A stretch of 57,119 nucleotides of DNA from positions 1-57,119 of the forward strand of contig NZ_JAHPZL010000020.1 in the NCBI RefSeq assembly GCF_019331795.1. The letters run 5' to 3'. A model generated the notes under the pieces. It was given only the letters and a program-made list of their open reading frames with translations. It made no database searches and was not told the origin of the DNA. The DNA comes from Austwickia sp. TVS 96-490-7B. Lineage in GTDB: Bacteria > Actinomycetota > Actinomycetes > Actinomycetales > Dermatophilaceae. Of this stretch, positions 16,644 through 25,112 are shown piece by piece (position 1 is the stretch's first letter; every line of letters begins with the position of its first letter). The translations under genes and the position numbers were made by a program.

Positions 16644-17825
16644 GTGGCGATGATCGAGGACGCTCTGCTGGATGACCTATCGCGTCTGGCAGCGGTAGAC
16701 AGCCAAGACACACTGCGGGCATTGGCCACCGCTGGCGCCCAGGTCCGGGAGGCGATCACCTTGGCCCGGGAGGGCGGAGTGGATCGGCTCACCGGCCAAG
16801 AACGTCCTCGATCCGTGCTGGTGGCCTCACTAGGTGGGTCGGCGGTCGTCGGTGACGTCCTAGACCTCCTGGCAGAGCCAGGATCGCCGGTGCCGGTGAC
16901 GATCCGTCGTAACCTGCCGTTGCCCGGGTGGGTGGGGCCATTGGACTTAGTGGTCGCGGTCTCCTTGTCCGGCCGGGCACCTGGGCCGTTGGCGGTCGCC
17001 GCGGAAGCTGCGCGCCGGGGGGCGTTCCTGGTCACGGTCGGTGCTGCTCAATCGCCCCTGGCTGCGGTGTGCGAACGCGCCCGTGGGTTACACATCGATG
17101 CGGGTCGGGGGCGCACCTCTAGTCGGACGTCCTTGTGGTCATTAGCGGCACCGGTGCTTATTGCCGCGGACCGGCTGGGCATCGTCGACATGTCTGATGA
17201 CGTGTTGGCGCAGGTGGCGGATCGGTTGGATGAGGTTGCCGAGACGTGTCGGCCGTCGTCGGAATCATTCGTGAACCCGGCCAAGGGGCTGGCTTTGCAG
17301 TTGGCAGAGACGGTGCCAGTGGTGCTGGGTGAGGGAGACCTCGGTGGGGTGGCTGCGCATCGGGCGGCGTCGATGCTGTCGCGTACGGCGCGGTTGCCAG
17401 CGACGTATGGGGCATTGCCGGACGCAGCCAGTCAGATCGTGGCGACCTTCGACGGCCCATTCACCGCAGGTGGTGGGCAGGGGGTTTTGGGTGCGCCGCG
17501 AGAACAGGACATTTTTGCCGATCCGTTCCTGGATGGGCCGGCCCAACCGACGTTGGGGCTGCTGATGTTGCGGGACGCACCGCAGCAGATCGCGACTCCT
17601 GAAGATGCTGATCGTGCTGGCTTGGTGGATGGGGTGATCACCACTGCTGAGCACGCTGGGGTGCGGGTCATGTCGGTAACCGCGCAGCAGGGGCCCTCGT
17701 TGGTGAGGTTAGCCGAGCTGATGGCGACGACTGATTTCACTGCTACGTATTTGGCGATCGGGTTGGGGATGGACCCGGCGGTCTCGCGGCACATCGCGGA
17801 ATTGAGAGACCGGACTCGTCGCTGA
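16644..17825 (+). CDS. SIS domain protein, phosphoglucose/phosphomannose isomerase-like
   Basis: The protein has 393 residues. The N-terminal SIS-like fold shows SLGGSAVVGDVLDLL and AVSLSGRAPGPLA; the C-terminal half resembles the bifunctional PGI/PMI C-terminal domain. It probably interconverts glucose-6-P, fructose-6-P and mannose-6-P, feeding the mutase upstream. This position after Trm112-like is conserved in actinobacteria. The GTG start lies 9 nt after a weak GGAGG (TGAGGAGG near 16630). Confidence 0.82.
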   Translation: MAMIEDALLDDLSRLAAVDSQDTLRALATAGAQVREAITLAREGGVDRLTGQERPRSVLVASLGGSAVVGDVLDLLAEPGSPVPVTIRRNLPLPGWVGPLDLVVAVSLSGRAPGPLAVAAEAARRGAFLVTVGAAQSPLAAVCERARGLHIDAGRGRTSSRTSLWSLAAPVLIAADRLGIVDMSDDVLAQVADRLDEVAETCRPSSESFVNPAKGLALQLAETVPVVLGEGDLGGVAAHRAASMLSRTARLPATYGALPDAASQIVATFDGPFTAGGGQGVLGAPREQDIFADPFLDGPAQPTLGLLMLRDAPQQIATPEDADRAGLVDGVITTAEHAGVRVMSVTAQQGPSLVRLAELMATTDFTATYLAIGLGMDPAVSRHIAELRDRTRR

Positions 17826-17861
17826 CCAGGAGGCCGATCCGCGAGCTCAGGATGGCCCCGG

Positions 17862-17867
17862 TAGCCT
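17862..17867 (+). promoter_or_regulatory. -10 element TAGCCT, leaderless start of mycothione reductase
   Basis: TAGCCT ends 6 nt before ATG 17874, with GGGCGC between and no separate Shine-Dalgarno. Confidence 0.5.
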
Positions 17868-17873
17868 GGGCGC

Positions 17874-19256
17874 ATGGAGCATGTCGACCTCGCCATCATC
17901 GGTTCCGGCTCGGGTAATTCCCTGGTGACACCCGATTTTGCCGACAAAAAGGTGATGGTGATCGAGTCAGGGACGTTTGGGGGGACATGCCTGAACGTGG
18001 GGTGCATCCCCACCAAGATGTTGGTGTATGCCGCTGACGTCGCCCGAGGGGTGCGGGAGGCAGCACGGTATGGCGTGGATGCCCGGATCGATGGGGTGCG
18101 CTGGCGGGACCTGCGGGACCGGGTCTTCGGCCGGATCGATCCGATCTCAGCCGGGGGACTGGCGTACCGCAGTGAAGGACCGCAGACCGGGGTGATCCAG
18201 GGTCGGGCGAGATTTGTGGGGCCTCGGGAGTTGGTGGTGCGGGACAACGGACCCCAGGGACAGGAACGGCGTTTGACCGCTGATCAGATTGTGGTGGCTG
18301 CGGGGTCCCGCCCCCACATCCCTGAGGTCGTCGCCGCGTCAGGCGTGCGCTATTACACCTCCAATGAGGTGATGCGGTTGGACGAATTGCCTGAGCGGAT
18401 GGTGATTCTCGGTGGGGGTTTCATCGCGGCGGAATTTGCCCATGTTTTCTCAGACCTGGGGGTCCAGGTCACGGTGGTGATTCGCGGGCAGCGGCTGCTT
18501 CGGCACGAGGATGAAGAAGTCTCTGAAGCGTTCACCAGGTTCGCGGACACTCAGTGGGATGTGCGCCGTGGCGTCGAGATCGTGGCGGTCCACGAGAGTG
18601 GGTCGGGGGTCCGGGTGGAGCTGAGTGACGGTTCGGCGGTGCAGGCAGGGGTGTTGCTGGTCGCGGCGGGTCGCCGCCCCAATACTGAGGATCTGGGACT
18701 GACTGCGGCTGGTATCCAGACTCACCCGGACGGTCGCATCGTGGTTGACCAGTATGGCCGGACCGGCATTCCTGGGGTGTGGGCGTTAGGCGACGTCAGT
18801 TCGCCGTACCAGTTGAAGCATGTGGCAAACCATGAGGCTCGGGTGGTGGCGCACAACCTGGTTCATCCTGATGACCTGCGCCGTTTTGACCACCGATGGG
18901 TGCCTTCGGCGGTCTTCACCTGTCCCCAGATCGCTTCGGTCGGGGCGACAGAACAGCAGTTACGTGCCGATGGCACGCCCTATGTGGTCAAGGTGCAGCA
19001 GTACGGCGACACGGCGTACGGCTGGGCGATGGAAGACACGGTGGGGTTCTGTAAGGTCCTGGCTGACCCGGCGGAAGGTCACCTGTTGGGGGTGCACATC
19101 ATGGGGGATCAGGCGTCGACACTGATCCAACCCGCCATCCAGGCCATGTCGCTGGGGCTGACTGTGGAGCAGCTGGCCCGCGGCCAGTATTGGATTCACC
19201 CCGCGCTATCCGAGGTGCTCGAGAATGCCATGATCGGAGTCCTCGCCCAGATGTGA
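17874..19256 (+). CDS. mtr: Mycothione reductase
   Basis: A 460-residue FAD-dependent disulfide reductase. It starts with the FAD motif IIGSGSGNS, has the redox-active pair in GGTCLNVGCIPTKM (Cys39, Cys44), a second Rossmann motif (ILGGGFIAAEFAHV), WALGDVSSPYQLKHVANHE for FAD, and the C-terminal HPALSEVLENA with the catalytic His. The N-terminal GSGSGNS and VDLAIIG lines favour mycothione reductase over lipoamide or glutathione reductase. It reduces oxidised mycothiol with NADPH, which points to a mycothiol-producing actinomycete. The gene is probably leaderless. Confidence 0.9.
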   Translation: MEHVDLAIIGSGSGNSLVTPDFADKKVMVIESGTFGGTCLNVGCIPTKMLVYAADVARGVREAARYGVDARIDGVRWRDLRDRVFGRIDPISAGGLAYRSEGPQTGVIQGRARFVGPRELVVRDNGPQGQERRLTADQIVVAAGSRPHIPEVVAASGVRYYTSNEVMRLDELPERMVILGGGFIAAEFAHVFSDLGVQVTVVIRGQRLLRHEDEEVSEAFTRFADTQWDVRRGVEIVAVHESGSGVRVELSDGSAVQAGVLLVAAGRRPNTEDLGLTAAGIQTHPDGRIVVDQYGRTGIPGVWALGDVSSPYQLKHVANHEARVVAHNLVHPDDLRRFDHRWVPSAVFTCPQIASVGATEQQLRADGTPYVVKVQQYGDTAYGWAMEDTVGFCKVLADPAEGHLLGVHIMGDQASTLIQPAIQAMSLGLTVEQLARGQYWIHPALSEVLENAMIGVLAQM

Positions 19257-19492
19257 GCTGGTGAAGCCGGCGCCGCGTGCAGATACGTGGACGTCCGTGA
19301 AAATCACTGTGCTGCTGTTGTATTCATGATGAAGGCTGATCGTGTGGCAGGTCGCAGACGAGAAGGCTTGTCGACGCTATCGTGACCTCGTCAGGGCGCG
19401 CTCTGCCGGGGTGCGTCGCGGCTTTTCCCGGTTGCTCCGATAGCACCGCCGTGAGTTGCCACGGGCCCGGGTCTTGACGACAAGGCGCATCA

Positions 19493-20863
19493 ATGATGAC
19501 TACGCGCTCGTCCCGGATGTTCTTTTCTGAGTGGGCCTCGACGTCACTGAAGCTGATGCTGACGATGCTCACCGCGGCGATGCTGCTGTGTGCTGGAACT
19601 CGTCCCGTGATGGCTGCCGTCCCCGACGCCGTGACCGGAGTGTCTGTTCGGGAGACCAGCACCACCACGACGTACGGCGTCACCGTCGACGTGACCTGGA
19701 AAATCCCGGATGGCACGCATCCAGGGGAGACCTTTACCCTTCGGCTACCTCCTGAACTCGTTGCCCTAGACGGGAGTGATTTCCTCCTGAAGGACGCCCA
19801 GGGTGCAGTCGTAGCCACTGCGCTGATCACCGGTCAGGATGTGGTCTTCACCCTGACCGATTACGCCTCACACCACGTGGGTGTCCATGGCTCAGCCTTC
19901 TTCATGGCCGGTTTGGTCAAGAGCGTCATCCCAGGACCGCTGGATCTGACTTTTACGGTGGGGGGCCGGGTATTCACCGACACAGTAAATGTCGGGGTGG
20001 CGCCCACGAACGACTATTCGGACACCTCGACCAAATGGATGTCTTGGATCAAACCCGGGACGCCGGGACTCCCCGCTGATGACCGGTTGCTGTGGGCGAT
20101 TGTAGGACCCCGGATCAGGACCACCAGTGTCATGACCTTCGTCGACACCCCCGGGCCGGGTCAACAGATTAATTGCACCTCAGGTCACATGTTTACTGGC
20201 CGGGCCAATATCGGGGGTGTCATCACCGAGCCGCTCTATGTGAGTGTCGACCGGTGGAAGGTGGTCTTCTGCGATGGCCATCGCATGGTGGTTGAGTTCC
20301 GCCCGTTGCTCTCACAGATCGGAAGGGTCCCCCTCTTCCTTGCGCGGTCCGCTCTGACCGAGAAGCTGCGCGTTTACGAGAACAAAGGAAGCGTCTCTAT
20401 CGGCAACGGCACGATCCCAGTAGTCACCCAACTCACGATGGCAGGCGGGGATGGCACTGGAACGTCCTCACCGCCACCGCCACCGCCACCGCCACCGCCA
20501 CCGCCGCCGCCGGTGAACCCTGGCACGTCGACCACATCGGGGACTAGCTCCTCGCCGACCACGTCCACGCCGTCCCCTACGACAACGACGACCACTTCGA
20601 TTCCGGTCAGTCCTGGCACGAATCCAGCCACGACGCCGCCGGTGAACCCGGGCTCACCGACGACGATCATCCCGCCGGTAGAGACAGGAGTCGTCCCCGT
20701 GGTTCATCCGCGTCAGCCAGCCGCTCCGGGACAGGAGCCATGGCGGGTGGACACGGGGATCCCTCCTGATCGTCGTATCGGGTGGGGCCTGATCGGGATT
20801 GGCTTCGTGCTGATGACTACGTGCGGGCTAGGCCTGCTCGTGCTGTCACGACGCACGATGTGA
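19493..20863 (+). CDS. Surface adhesin-like protein with proline/threonine stalk and C-terminal anchor
   Basis: The protein has 456 residues. A signal peptide (cleavage near VMAAVPDA) is followed by about 300 residues rich in beta-strands (VSVRETSTTTTYGVTVDVTW, IPDGTHPGETFTLRLPPEL), which resemble the Ig-like ligand-binding domains of Gram-positive adhesins. Then come a 14-proline run, a Ser/Thr/Pro stalk, a hydrophobic helix (GLIGIGFVLMTTCGLGLLVL) and a basic SRRTM end. The layout is that of a sortase substrate, but there is no LPxTG; the nearest candidate before the helix is RVDTG. A class F-like sortase gene follows 4 nt downstream, so they are probably a pair. Ligand unknown. Confidence 0.72.
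   Translation: MMTTRSSRMFFSEWASTSLKLMLTMLTAAMLLCAGTRPVMAAVPDAVTGVSVRETSTTTTYGVTVDVTWKIPDGTHPGETFTLRLPPELVALDGSDFLLKDAQGAVVATALITGQDVVFTLTDYASHHVGVHGSAFFMAGLVKSVIPGPLDLTFTVGGRVFTDTVNVGVAPTNDYSDTSTKWMSWIKPGTPGLPADDRLLWAIVGPRIRTTSVMTFVDTPGPGQQINCTSGHMFTGRANIGGVITEPLYVSVDRWKVVFCDGHRMVVEFRPLLSQIGRVPLFLARSALTEKLRVYENKGSVSIGNGTIPVVTQLTMAGGDGTGTSSPPPPPPPPPPPPPPVNPGTSTTSGTSSSPTTSTPSPTTTTTTSIPVSPGTNPATTPPVNPGSPTTIIPPVETGVVPVVHPRQPAAPGQEPWRVDTGIPPDRRIGWGLIGIGFVLMTTCGLGLLVLSRRTM
20471..20512 (+). repeat. Hexanucleotide repeat CCGCCA encoding a polyproline run
   Basis: Five CCGCCA units followed by CCG repeats (42 nt) encode 14 consecutive prolines in the adhesin. Slippage would add or remove whole codon pairs without shifting the frame, changing stalk length. 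Confidence 0.9.
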
Positions 20864-20867
20864 CCCA

Positions 20868-21563
20868 GTGTCCACCGCGGACTCGGCCGCGCAGCCTCCA
20901 GGGGGGACCGGCGGCCTAGCGCCCCGCCGTCGACTGCGCCGACGGCTCGCCCAGGGCGTCCTCGTCATCGGACTGATCTGCGGTGTGGGCACCGTGTCAG
21001 CGGGCCTGCGCCAGGAGGACCGAACTGCGCCGCTCCCCGCCCGAACATTTGGGTCGGCGCAACTCCCGGCATCGGCCCCGTCGACGCTACCGGCTCAGGG
21101 TGGGACGTTGCCCAGTGTGTCGGCGTACGGCCCGAACCGGTTGGTGATCCCCTCCCTCGGCGTGGACGCCCAGATCCGACCGGAACACGTCGACCCCTCC
21201 CAGGGCCTGGTCATCCCAGGCGACCCAGGACAGATCGGCCGTTGGGTCGATGGGCCGGACCTGACCGCTGATAGGGGTACCACGGTCTTGGCCGGGCATG
21301 TCAACCTTGCTGATCGTCCTGGAGCATTGCATGCCCTGCATCGCATCGCAGAGCATGCCCAGGTCATCACCACTGATGCTGCTGGCCGCAGGCATCAGTG
21401 GCACGTCGACGCCTTGGTCGTGCGGGCTAAAACCGACTTGCCACAGTTCTCCTCACAGGGACCTCGGCGGCTAGCTATGGTCACCTGCGGAGGGCCATTG
21501 CTCCGCCTCAATGGCGTCGACACGTATCGGGACAATGTCATCGCCTTCGCTGTGCCTGGTTGA
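20868..21563 (+). CDS. Class F sortase
   Basis: The protein has 231 residues. A basic N-terminus and one membrane helix (residues ~29-46, LVIGLICGVGTVSAG) precede the sortase fold. The catalytic residues appear as the His in LAGHVNL, the Cys in LAMVTCGGP and the Arg in YRDNVIAFA. Class F sortases of actinobacteria join surface proteins to the wall, with poorly defined signals. The gene follows the adhesin by 4 nt and is almost certainly dedicated to it. The GTG start has no clear Shine-Dalgarno, so translation may be coupled. Confidence 0.85.
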   Translation: MSTADSAAQPPGGTGGLAPRRRLRRRLAQGVLVIGLICGVGTVSAGLRQEDRTAPLPARTFGSAQLPASAPSTLPAQGGTLPSVSAYGPNRLVIPSLGVDAQIRPEHVDPSQGLVIPGDPGQIGRWVDGPDLTADRGTTVLAGHVNLADRPGALHALHRIAEHAQVITTDAAGRRHQWHVDALVVRAKTDLPQFSSQGPRRLAMVTCGGPLLRLNGVDTYRDNVIAFAVPG

Positions 21564-21574
21564 CGCAGCCCACC

Positions 21575-22543
21575 TCATCCGATTTCGCCGTGTGCTGAGG
21601 GCCTCCGTCGAGGAATCAGATGAAGGACCAGCACCACCAGCGCACCGACACCCAAACCGATCACAGCTGACCCGAGAGTCTCGGCAAACCAGCCGATGAC
21701 CGCGCTGGCGGCCCCCCAGCTTGTCGGTGCCACGTCATGTAGGAGATGCAACACTGACTCGGGGCCGGGCCACCCCATATGCGCGGTACCAGCCACCAGA
21801 ATGTGCCCGCCGACCCAGAGCATCGCCACCGTCCCCACCACGCCGAGCACGCTTAAGAGTCGTGGCATCGCGGCGACTAGGCCCCGCCCTAAAGCTTGGG
21901 AGCCCCGGGCTTGCTGACCGGCAAGATGCAGGCCGATATCGTCCATCTTCACGATCATCGCGACTAACCCATACACCCCGATCGTGATCAGTAAGGCCAC
22001 GACGATCAAGCTGATCGTGCGAGTGAGCAATGGCCGATCCGCCACCTCACCTAATGCGATGACCATGATTTCAGCCGACAAGATGAAATCTGTACGAATT
22101 GCGCCAGCGACCATGGAATTCTCGAGTTCTTCCGCCGACATGACCAGCGCCGAGTCAGTGTGACCCGCCGGACCGGCGCCGTCGTGAGGGTGCCACCATT
22201 CCCAGACTTTCTCGGCGCCTTCATATACCAGGTATAACCCACCCAGCATCAACAGTGGAGTGAGTAGGAATGGTGCGAACTGGCTGAGTAGCAGGCTCAC
22301 CGGGAGGATAAACACGATCTTGTTGCGCAGCGAACCCCACGCGATCCGTTTGATCATCGGGAGTTCTCGTTGTGGGCTAAAACCGGTGACATAGCGAGGG
22401 GTCACCGCAGTGTCGTCAACCACCACCCCAGCGGCTTTAATGCTGGCGCGACTCGCAGCAGCACCCACATCGTCTAGGGATGCCGCAGCGAGTTTGGCCA
22501 TCGCCGCGATATCGTCCAGCAGGGCGACTAATCCGATACTCAT
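21575..22543 (-). CDS. DUF808 family membrane protein (YedI-like)
   Basis: The protein has 322 residues and about six to seven hydrophobic segments. MSIGLVALLDDIAAMAKLAAASLDDVGA at the start, then AGVVVDDTAVTPRYVTGFSPQRELP and YEGAEKVWEWWHPH match DUF808. Function is unknown. ATG 22543 is chosen because GAGGAGATC lies just upstream; a GTG at 22567 gives 8 extra residues. It is convergent with the sortase gene (11-nt gap) and divergent from ahcY. Confidence 0.85.
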   Translation of the reverse strand: MSIGLVALLDDIAAMAKLAAASLDDVGAAASRASIKAAGVVVDDTAVTPRYVTGFSPQRELPMIKRIAWGSLRNKIVFILPVSLLLSQFAPFLLTPLLMLGGLYLVYEGAEKVWEWWHPHDGAGPAGHTDSALVMSAEELENSMVAGAIRTDFILSAEIMVIALGEVADRPLLTRTISLIVVALLITIGVYGLVAMIVKMDDIGLHLAGQQARGSQALGRGLVAAMPRLLSVLGVVGTVAMLWVGGHILVAGTAHMGWPGPESVLHLLHDVAPTSWGAASAVIGWFAETLGSAVIGLGVGALVVLVLHLIPRRRPSAHGEIG

Positions 22544-22743
22544 GAAAAGGATCTCCTCGGGGCTCACCGGCGATAACGTTGATCGTCGATGTCTCAGGAT
22601 ACGGTGGCAGCGATCAGCTCTGTCACGTCGTTCACCCCAGCCTCATTGACCACGTTGCACTCATCAGATGCGCTGTCGAACCAGAGGATTCGTGGCCATC
22701 GCTAACCTTGAACTGGCAGAGTCGTCACCCTGAGGAGAGACCC

Positions 22744-24219
22744 ATGTTCACCGACTTTCGGGTCCGAGATCTGAACGCAGCCGTTGCTGGACGCCATCAA
22801 ATTCGCCTCGCCGAACACGAAATGCCCGGCCTGATGGCCATCCGCCAGGAATACGCTGAGACCCGACCACTGACGGGAGCGCGTATCGCCGGGTCCCTGC
22901 ACATGACCGTACAGACTGCAGTTCTCATCGAAACCCTCGTCGCTCTCGGCGCTGAGGTCCGGTGGGCCTCCTGCAACATCTTCTCCACCCAAGACGAGGC
23001 GGCCGCCGCGGTCGTGGTCGGACCACAAGGCACCCCGCAAGACCCACAAGGCGTGCCGGTCTTCGCGTGGAAAGGGGAAACCCTCCAAGAATATTGGGAT
23101 TGCGCTGCGCAGATCTTTAGTTGGCCCGACGGGCCACACGGCGAGTCGACGTACGCGAACATGATCCTCGACGACGGTGGCGACGCGACGATGCTGGTGC
23201 ACCACGGCCGAGCCTGGGAGGGCCTGGGCCAGGTACCCGATGACACCGACAGGGATTCGGTGGAGTTCACCGTGGTCAAAAACTTGGTACGCCGTACGCT
23301 CACCGAAGACCCCACCAGGTGGACCCGTATCGCCGAGCACATCAAGGGCGTCACCGAGGAAACCACCACCGGAGTACACCGCCTCTATCACCTTGCCGCC
23401 TGCGGTGAGCTGCTCTTCCCCGCGATCAACGTCAACGACTCAGTCACCAAGTCCAAGTTCGACAACAAGTACGGCTGCCGACACTCTCTCATCGACGGCA
23501 TCAACCGTGGCACTGACGTTCTCATCGGCGGCAAGACAGCGGTGATCTGTGGCTACGGCGATGTGGGCAAAGGTTGCGCAGAGTCGTTGCGTGGCCAGGG
23601 GGCCCGCGTCATTGTCACCGAGATCGACCCGATCTGCGCGCTGCAGGCCGCGATGGACGGTTACCAAGTCGCCATCTTGGACGATGTCATCGCCACCGCC
23701 GATATCGTCATCACCGCCACTGGCTGCTGCGACATCGTCCGCCCCGAACATCTCCTGGCCATGAAAGACAAAGCGGTTGTGGGTAACATCGGGCACTTCG
23801 ACAACGAGATCGATATGGCCGGACTGGCGCGCATCCCCGGGGTCCACCGAATCGAAATCAAACCCCAGGTCCACGAATGGACTTTCACCCAACCAGGCCC
23901 AGCCGGTCAGCCTGCAGGGCGCTCCGTGATCGTGCTCTCCGAGGGGCGTCTCCTCAACCTGGGCAATGCCACCGGACACCCCAGTTTTGTGATGAGCAAC
24001 TCGTTCGCTAACCAGACCATCGCCCAGATCGAACTGTTCACCCGGACCGCGGACTACCCGTGCGCCGTGCATACCTTGCCGAAGGTCCTGGATGAGAAGG
24101 TCGCCCGGCTGCATCTAGGGGCGTTAGGTGCACAGTTGAGCACCTTGACGCCGACCCAGGCAGAATACCTGGGGGTCGATCCGGCAGGCCCGTACAAACC
24201 TGAGCACTACCGTTATTGA
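22744..24219 (+). CDS. ahcY: S-adenosylhomocysteine hydrolase (adenosylhomocysteinase)
   Basis: The protein has 491 residues, the long actinobacterial form. The N-terminal catalytic region includes [12 protein letters not shown] and [17 protein letters not shown]; the NAD-binding site is [22 protein letters not shown]; the end KPEHYRY closes the tetramer interface. It splits S-adenosylhomocysteine to homocysteine and adenosine, removing the inhibitor of methyltransferases. AGGAGAGA lies just before ATG 22744. The frame is open upstream to 22579, but that part is not family-like. I looked for an SAH riboswitch in the 200-nt leader and saw no convincing one. mtrA follows, as in mycobacteria. 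Confidence 0.95.
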   Translation: MFTDFRVRDLNAAVAGRHQIRLAEHEMPGLMAIRQEYAETRPLTGARIAGSLHMTVQTAVLIETLVALGAEVRWASCNIFSTQDEAAAAVVVGPQGTPQDPQGVPVFAWKGETLQEYWDCAAQIFSWPDGPHGESTYANMILDDGGDATMLVHHGRAWEGLGQVPDDTDRDSVEFTVVKNLVRRTLTEDPTRWTRIAEHIKGVTEETTTGVHRLYHLAACGELLFPAINVNDSVTKSKFDNKYGCRHSLIDGINRGTDVLIGGKTAVICGYGDVGKGCAESLRGQGARVIVTEIDPICALQAAMDGYQVAILDDVIATADIVITATGCCDIVRPEHLLAMKDKAVVGNIGHFDNEIDMAGLARIPGVHRIEIKPQVHEWTFTQPGPAGQPAGRSVIVLSEGRLLNLGNATGHPSFVMSNSFANQTIAQIELFTRTADYPCAVHTLPKVLDEKVARLHLGALGAQLSTLTPTQAEYLGVDPAGPYKPEHYRY

Positions 24220-24384
24220 GGTCAACAACGGGTGGGCGTGACGTCGGATCGCGTCCACCGAGCGGCACCGGCACACCCCACCCATGGGAGTGACGACGGG
24301 GCATGGTGTCGGCATGTCCATGAAAAGCGCCGCCCACCAGGTACGATGCAAGTCCGGGGTGGCGGCATACGAAGGGATGAGGTC

Positions 24385-25062
24385 ATGAAGGCACGCGTGC
24401 TCGTCGTCGATGACGACCAGGCGCTCGCCGAGATGCTGGGAATCGTGCTTCGCGCCGAAGGGCTGGAGGTGATTCACCGGCCGGACGGTATTTCCGGCCT
24501 GGAAGCGTTCCGGGAGGTGCATCCCGACCTGGTCCTGTTGGACGTCATGCTCCCCGGTATGGATGGCATCGAGGTATGTCGGCGTATTCGCGCCGACTCT
24601 CTGGTGCCGATCGTGATGTTGTCGGCACGCACCGACACCATCGATGTGGTGGTGGGCTTGGAGTCCGGCGCCGACGACTATGTGCTCAAACCGTTCAAAC
24701 CACAGGAGCTCATCGCCCGGGTGCGGGCCCGGCTACGGCGTGGTGAAGAACCCGAGCCGGAACGACTCACGATTGGTGACCTGTCGATTGACGTGGCTGG
24801 TCACTCGGTGAAACGGGATGGCAAGGTCCTTGCCCTGACCCCGTTGGAGTTTGAGCTGCTGGTCGCCTTGGCGCGTAAGCCGTGGCAGGTTTTCACTCGT
24901 GAGGTCCTCCTGGAGCAGGTGTGGGGTTACCGTCACGCTGGCGATACCAGACTGGTCAACGTGCACGTGCAGCGGTTGCGTAGCAAGATCGAGCGTGATC
25001 CGGAACACCCCGAGATTGTGGTCACGGTGCGCGGCGTCGGTTACAAGGCTGGCCCGAGCTGA
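24385..25062 (+). CDS. mtrA: DNA-binding response regulator MtrA
   Basis: A 225-residue OmpR/PhoB-type regulator. The receiver domain has LVVDDDQA, the phosphoacceptor Asp53 in LLDVMLPGMDG, the conserved Lys in YVLKPFKPQEL, and the C-terminal winged helix has LTPLEFELLVALARKPWQVFTREVLLEQVWGY. MtrA controls wall metabolism, division and osmotic genes in actinobacteria. The ATG is preceded by GGGATGAGG. mtrB and lpqB follow. Confidence 0.95.
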   Translation: MKARVLVVDDDQALAEMLGIVLRAEGLEVIHRPDGISGLEAFREVHPDLVLLDVMLPGMDGIEVCRRIRADSLVPIVMLSARTDTIDVVVGLESGADDYVLKPFKPQELIARVRARLRRGEEPEPERLTIGDLSIDVAGHSVKRDGKVLALTPLEFELLVALARKPWQVFTREVLLEQVWGYRHAGDTRLVNVHVQRLRSKIERDPEHPEIVVTVRGVGYKAGPS

Positions 25063-25112
25063 CGGCTGGTCCTCGAGTCGGTGTGCTGGGGACAGAGTGA
25101 CCCCGGAGCCGG

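Noticed and set aside
15692-17035. Long antisense frame (447 codons) over manB, Trm112-like and SIS genes
   Set aside because: It lies opposite clear coding genes, has low-complexity Arg/Pro/Ser content and no domain. It reflects GC-rich codon bias.
20471-20512. Short tandem repeats as a CRISPR array
   Set aside because: The unit is 6 nt without spacers and encodes in-frame polyproline.
22568-22743. Possible SAH riboswitch before ahcY
   Set aside because: The leader lacks a pairing pattern I could match to the SAH class; the ahcY start has an ordinary AGGAGA site.
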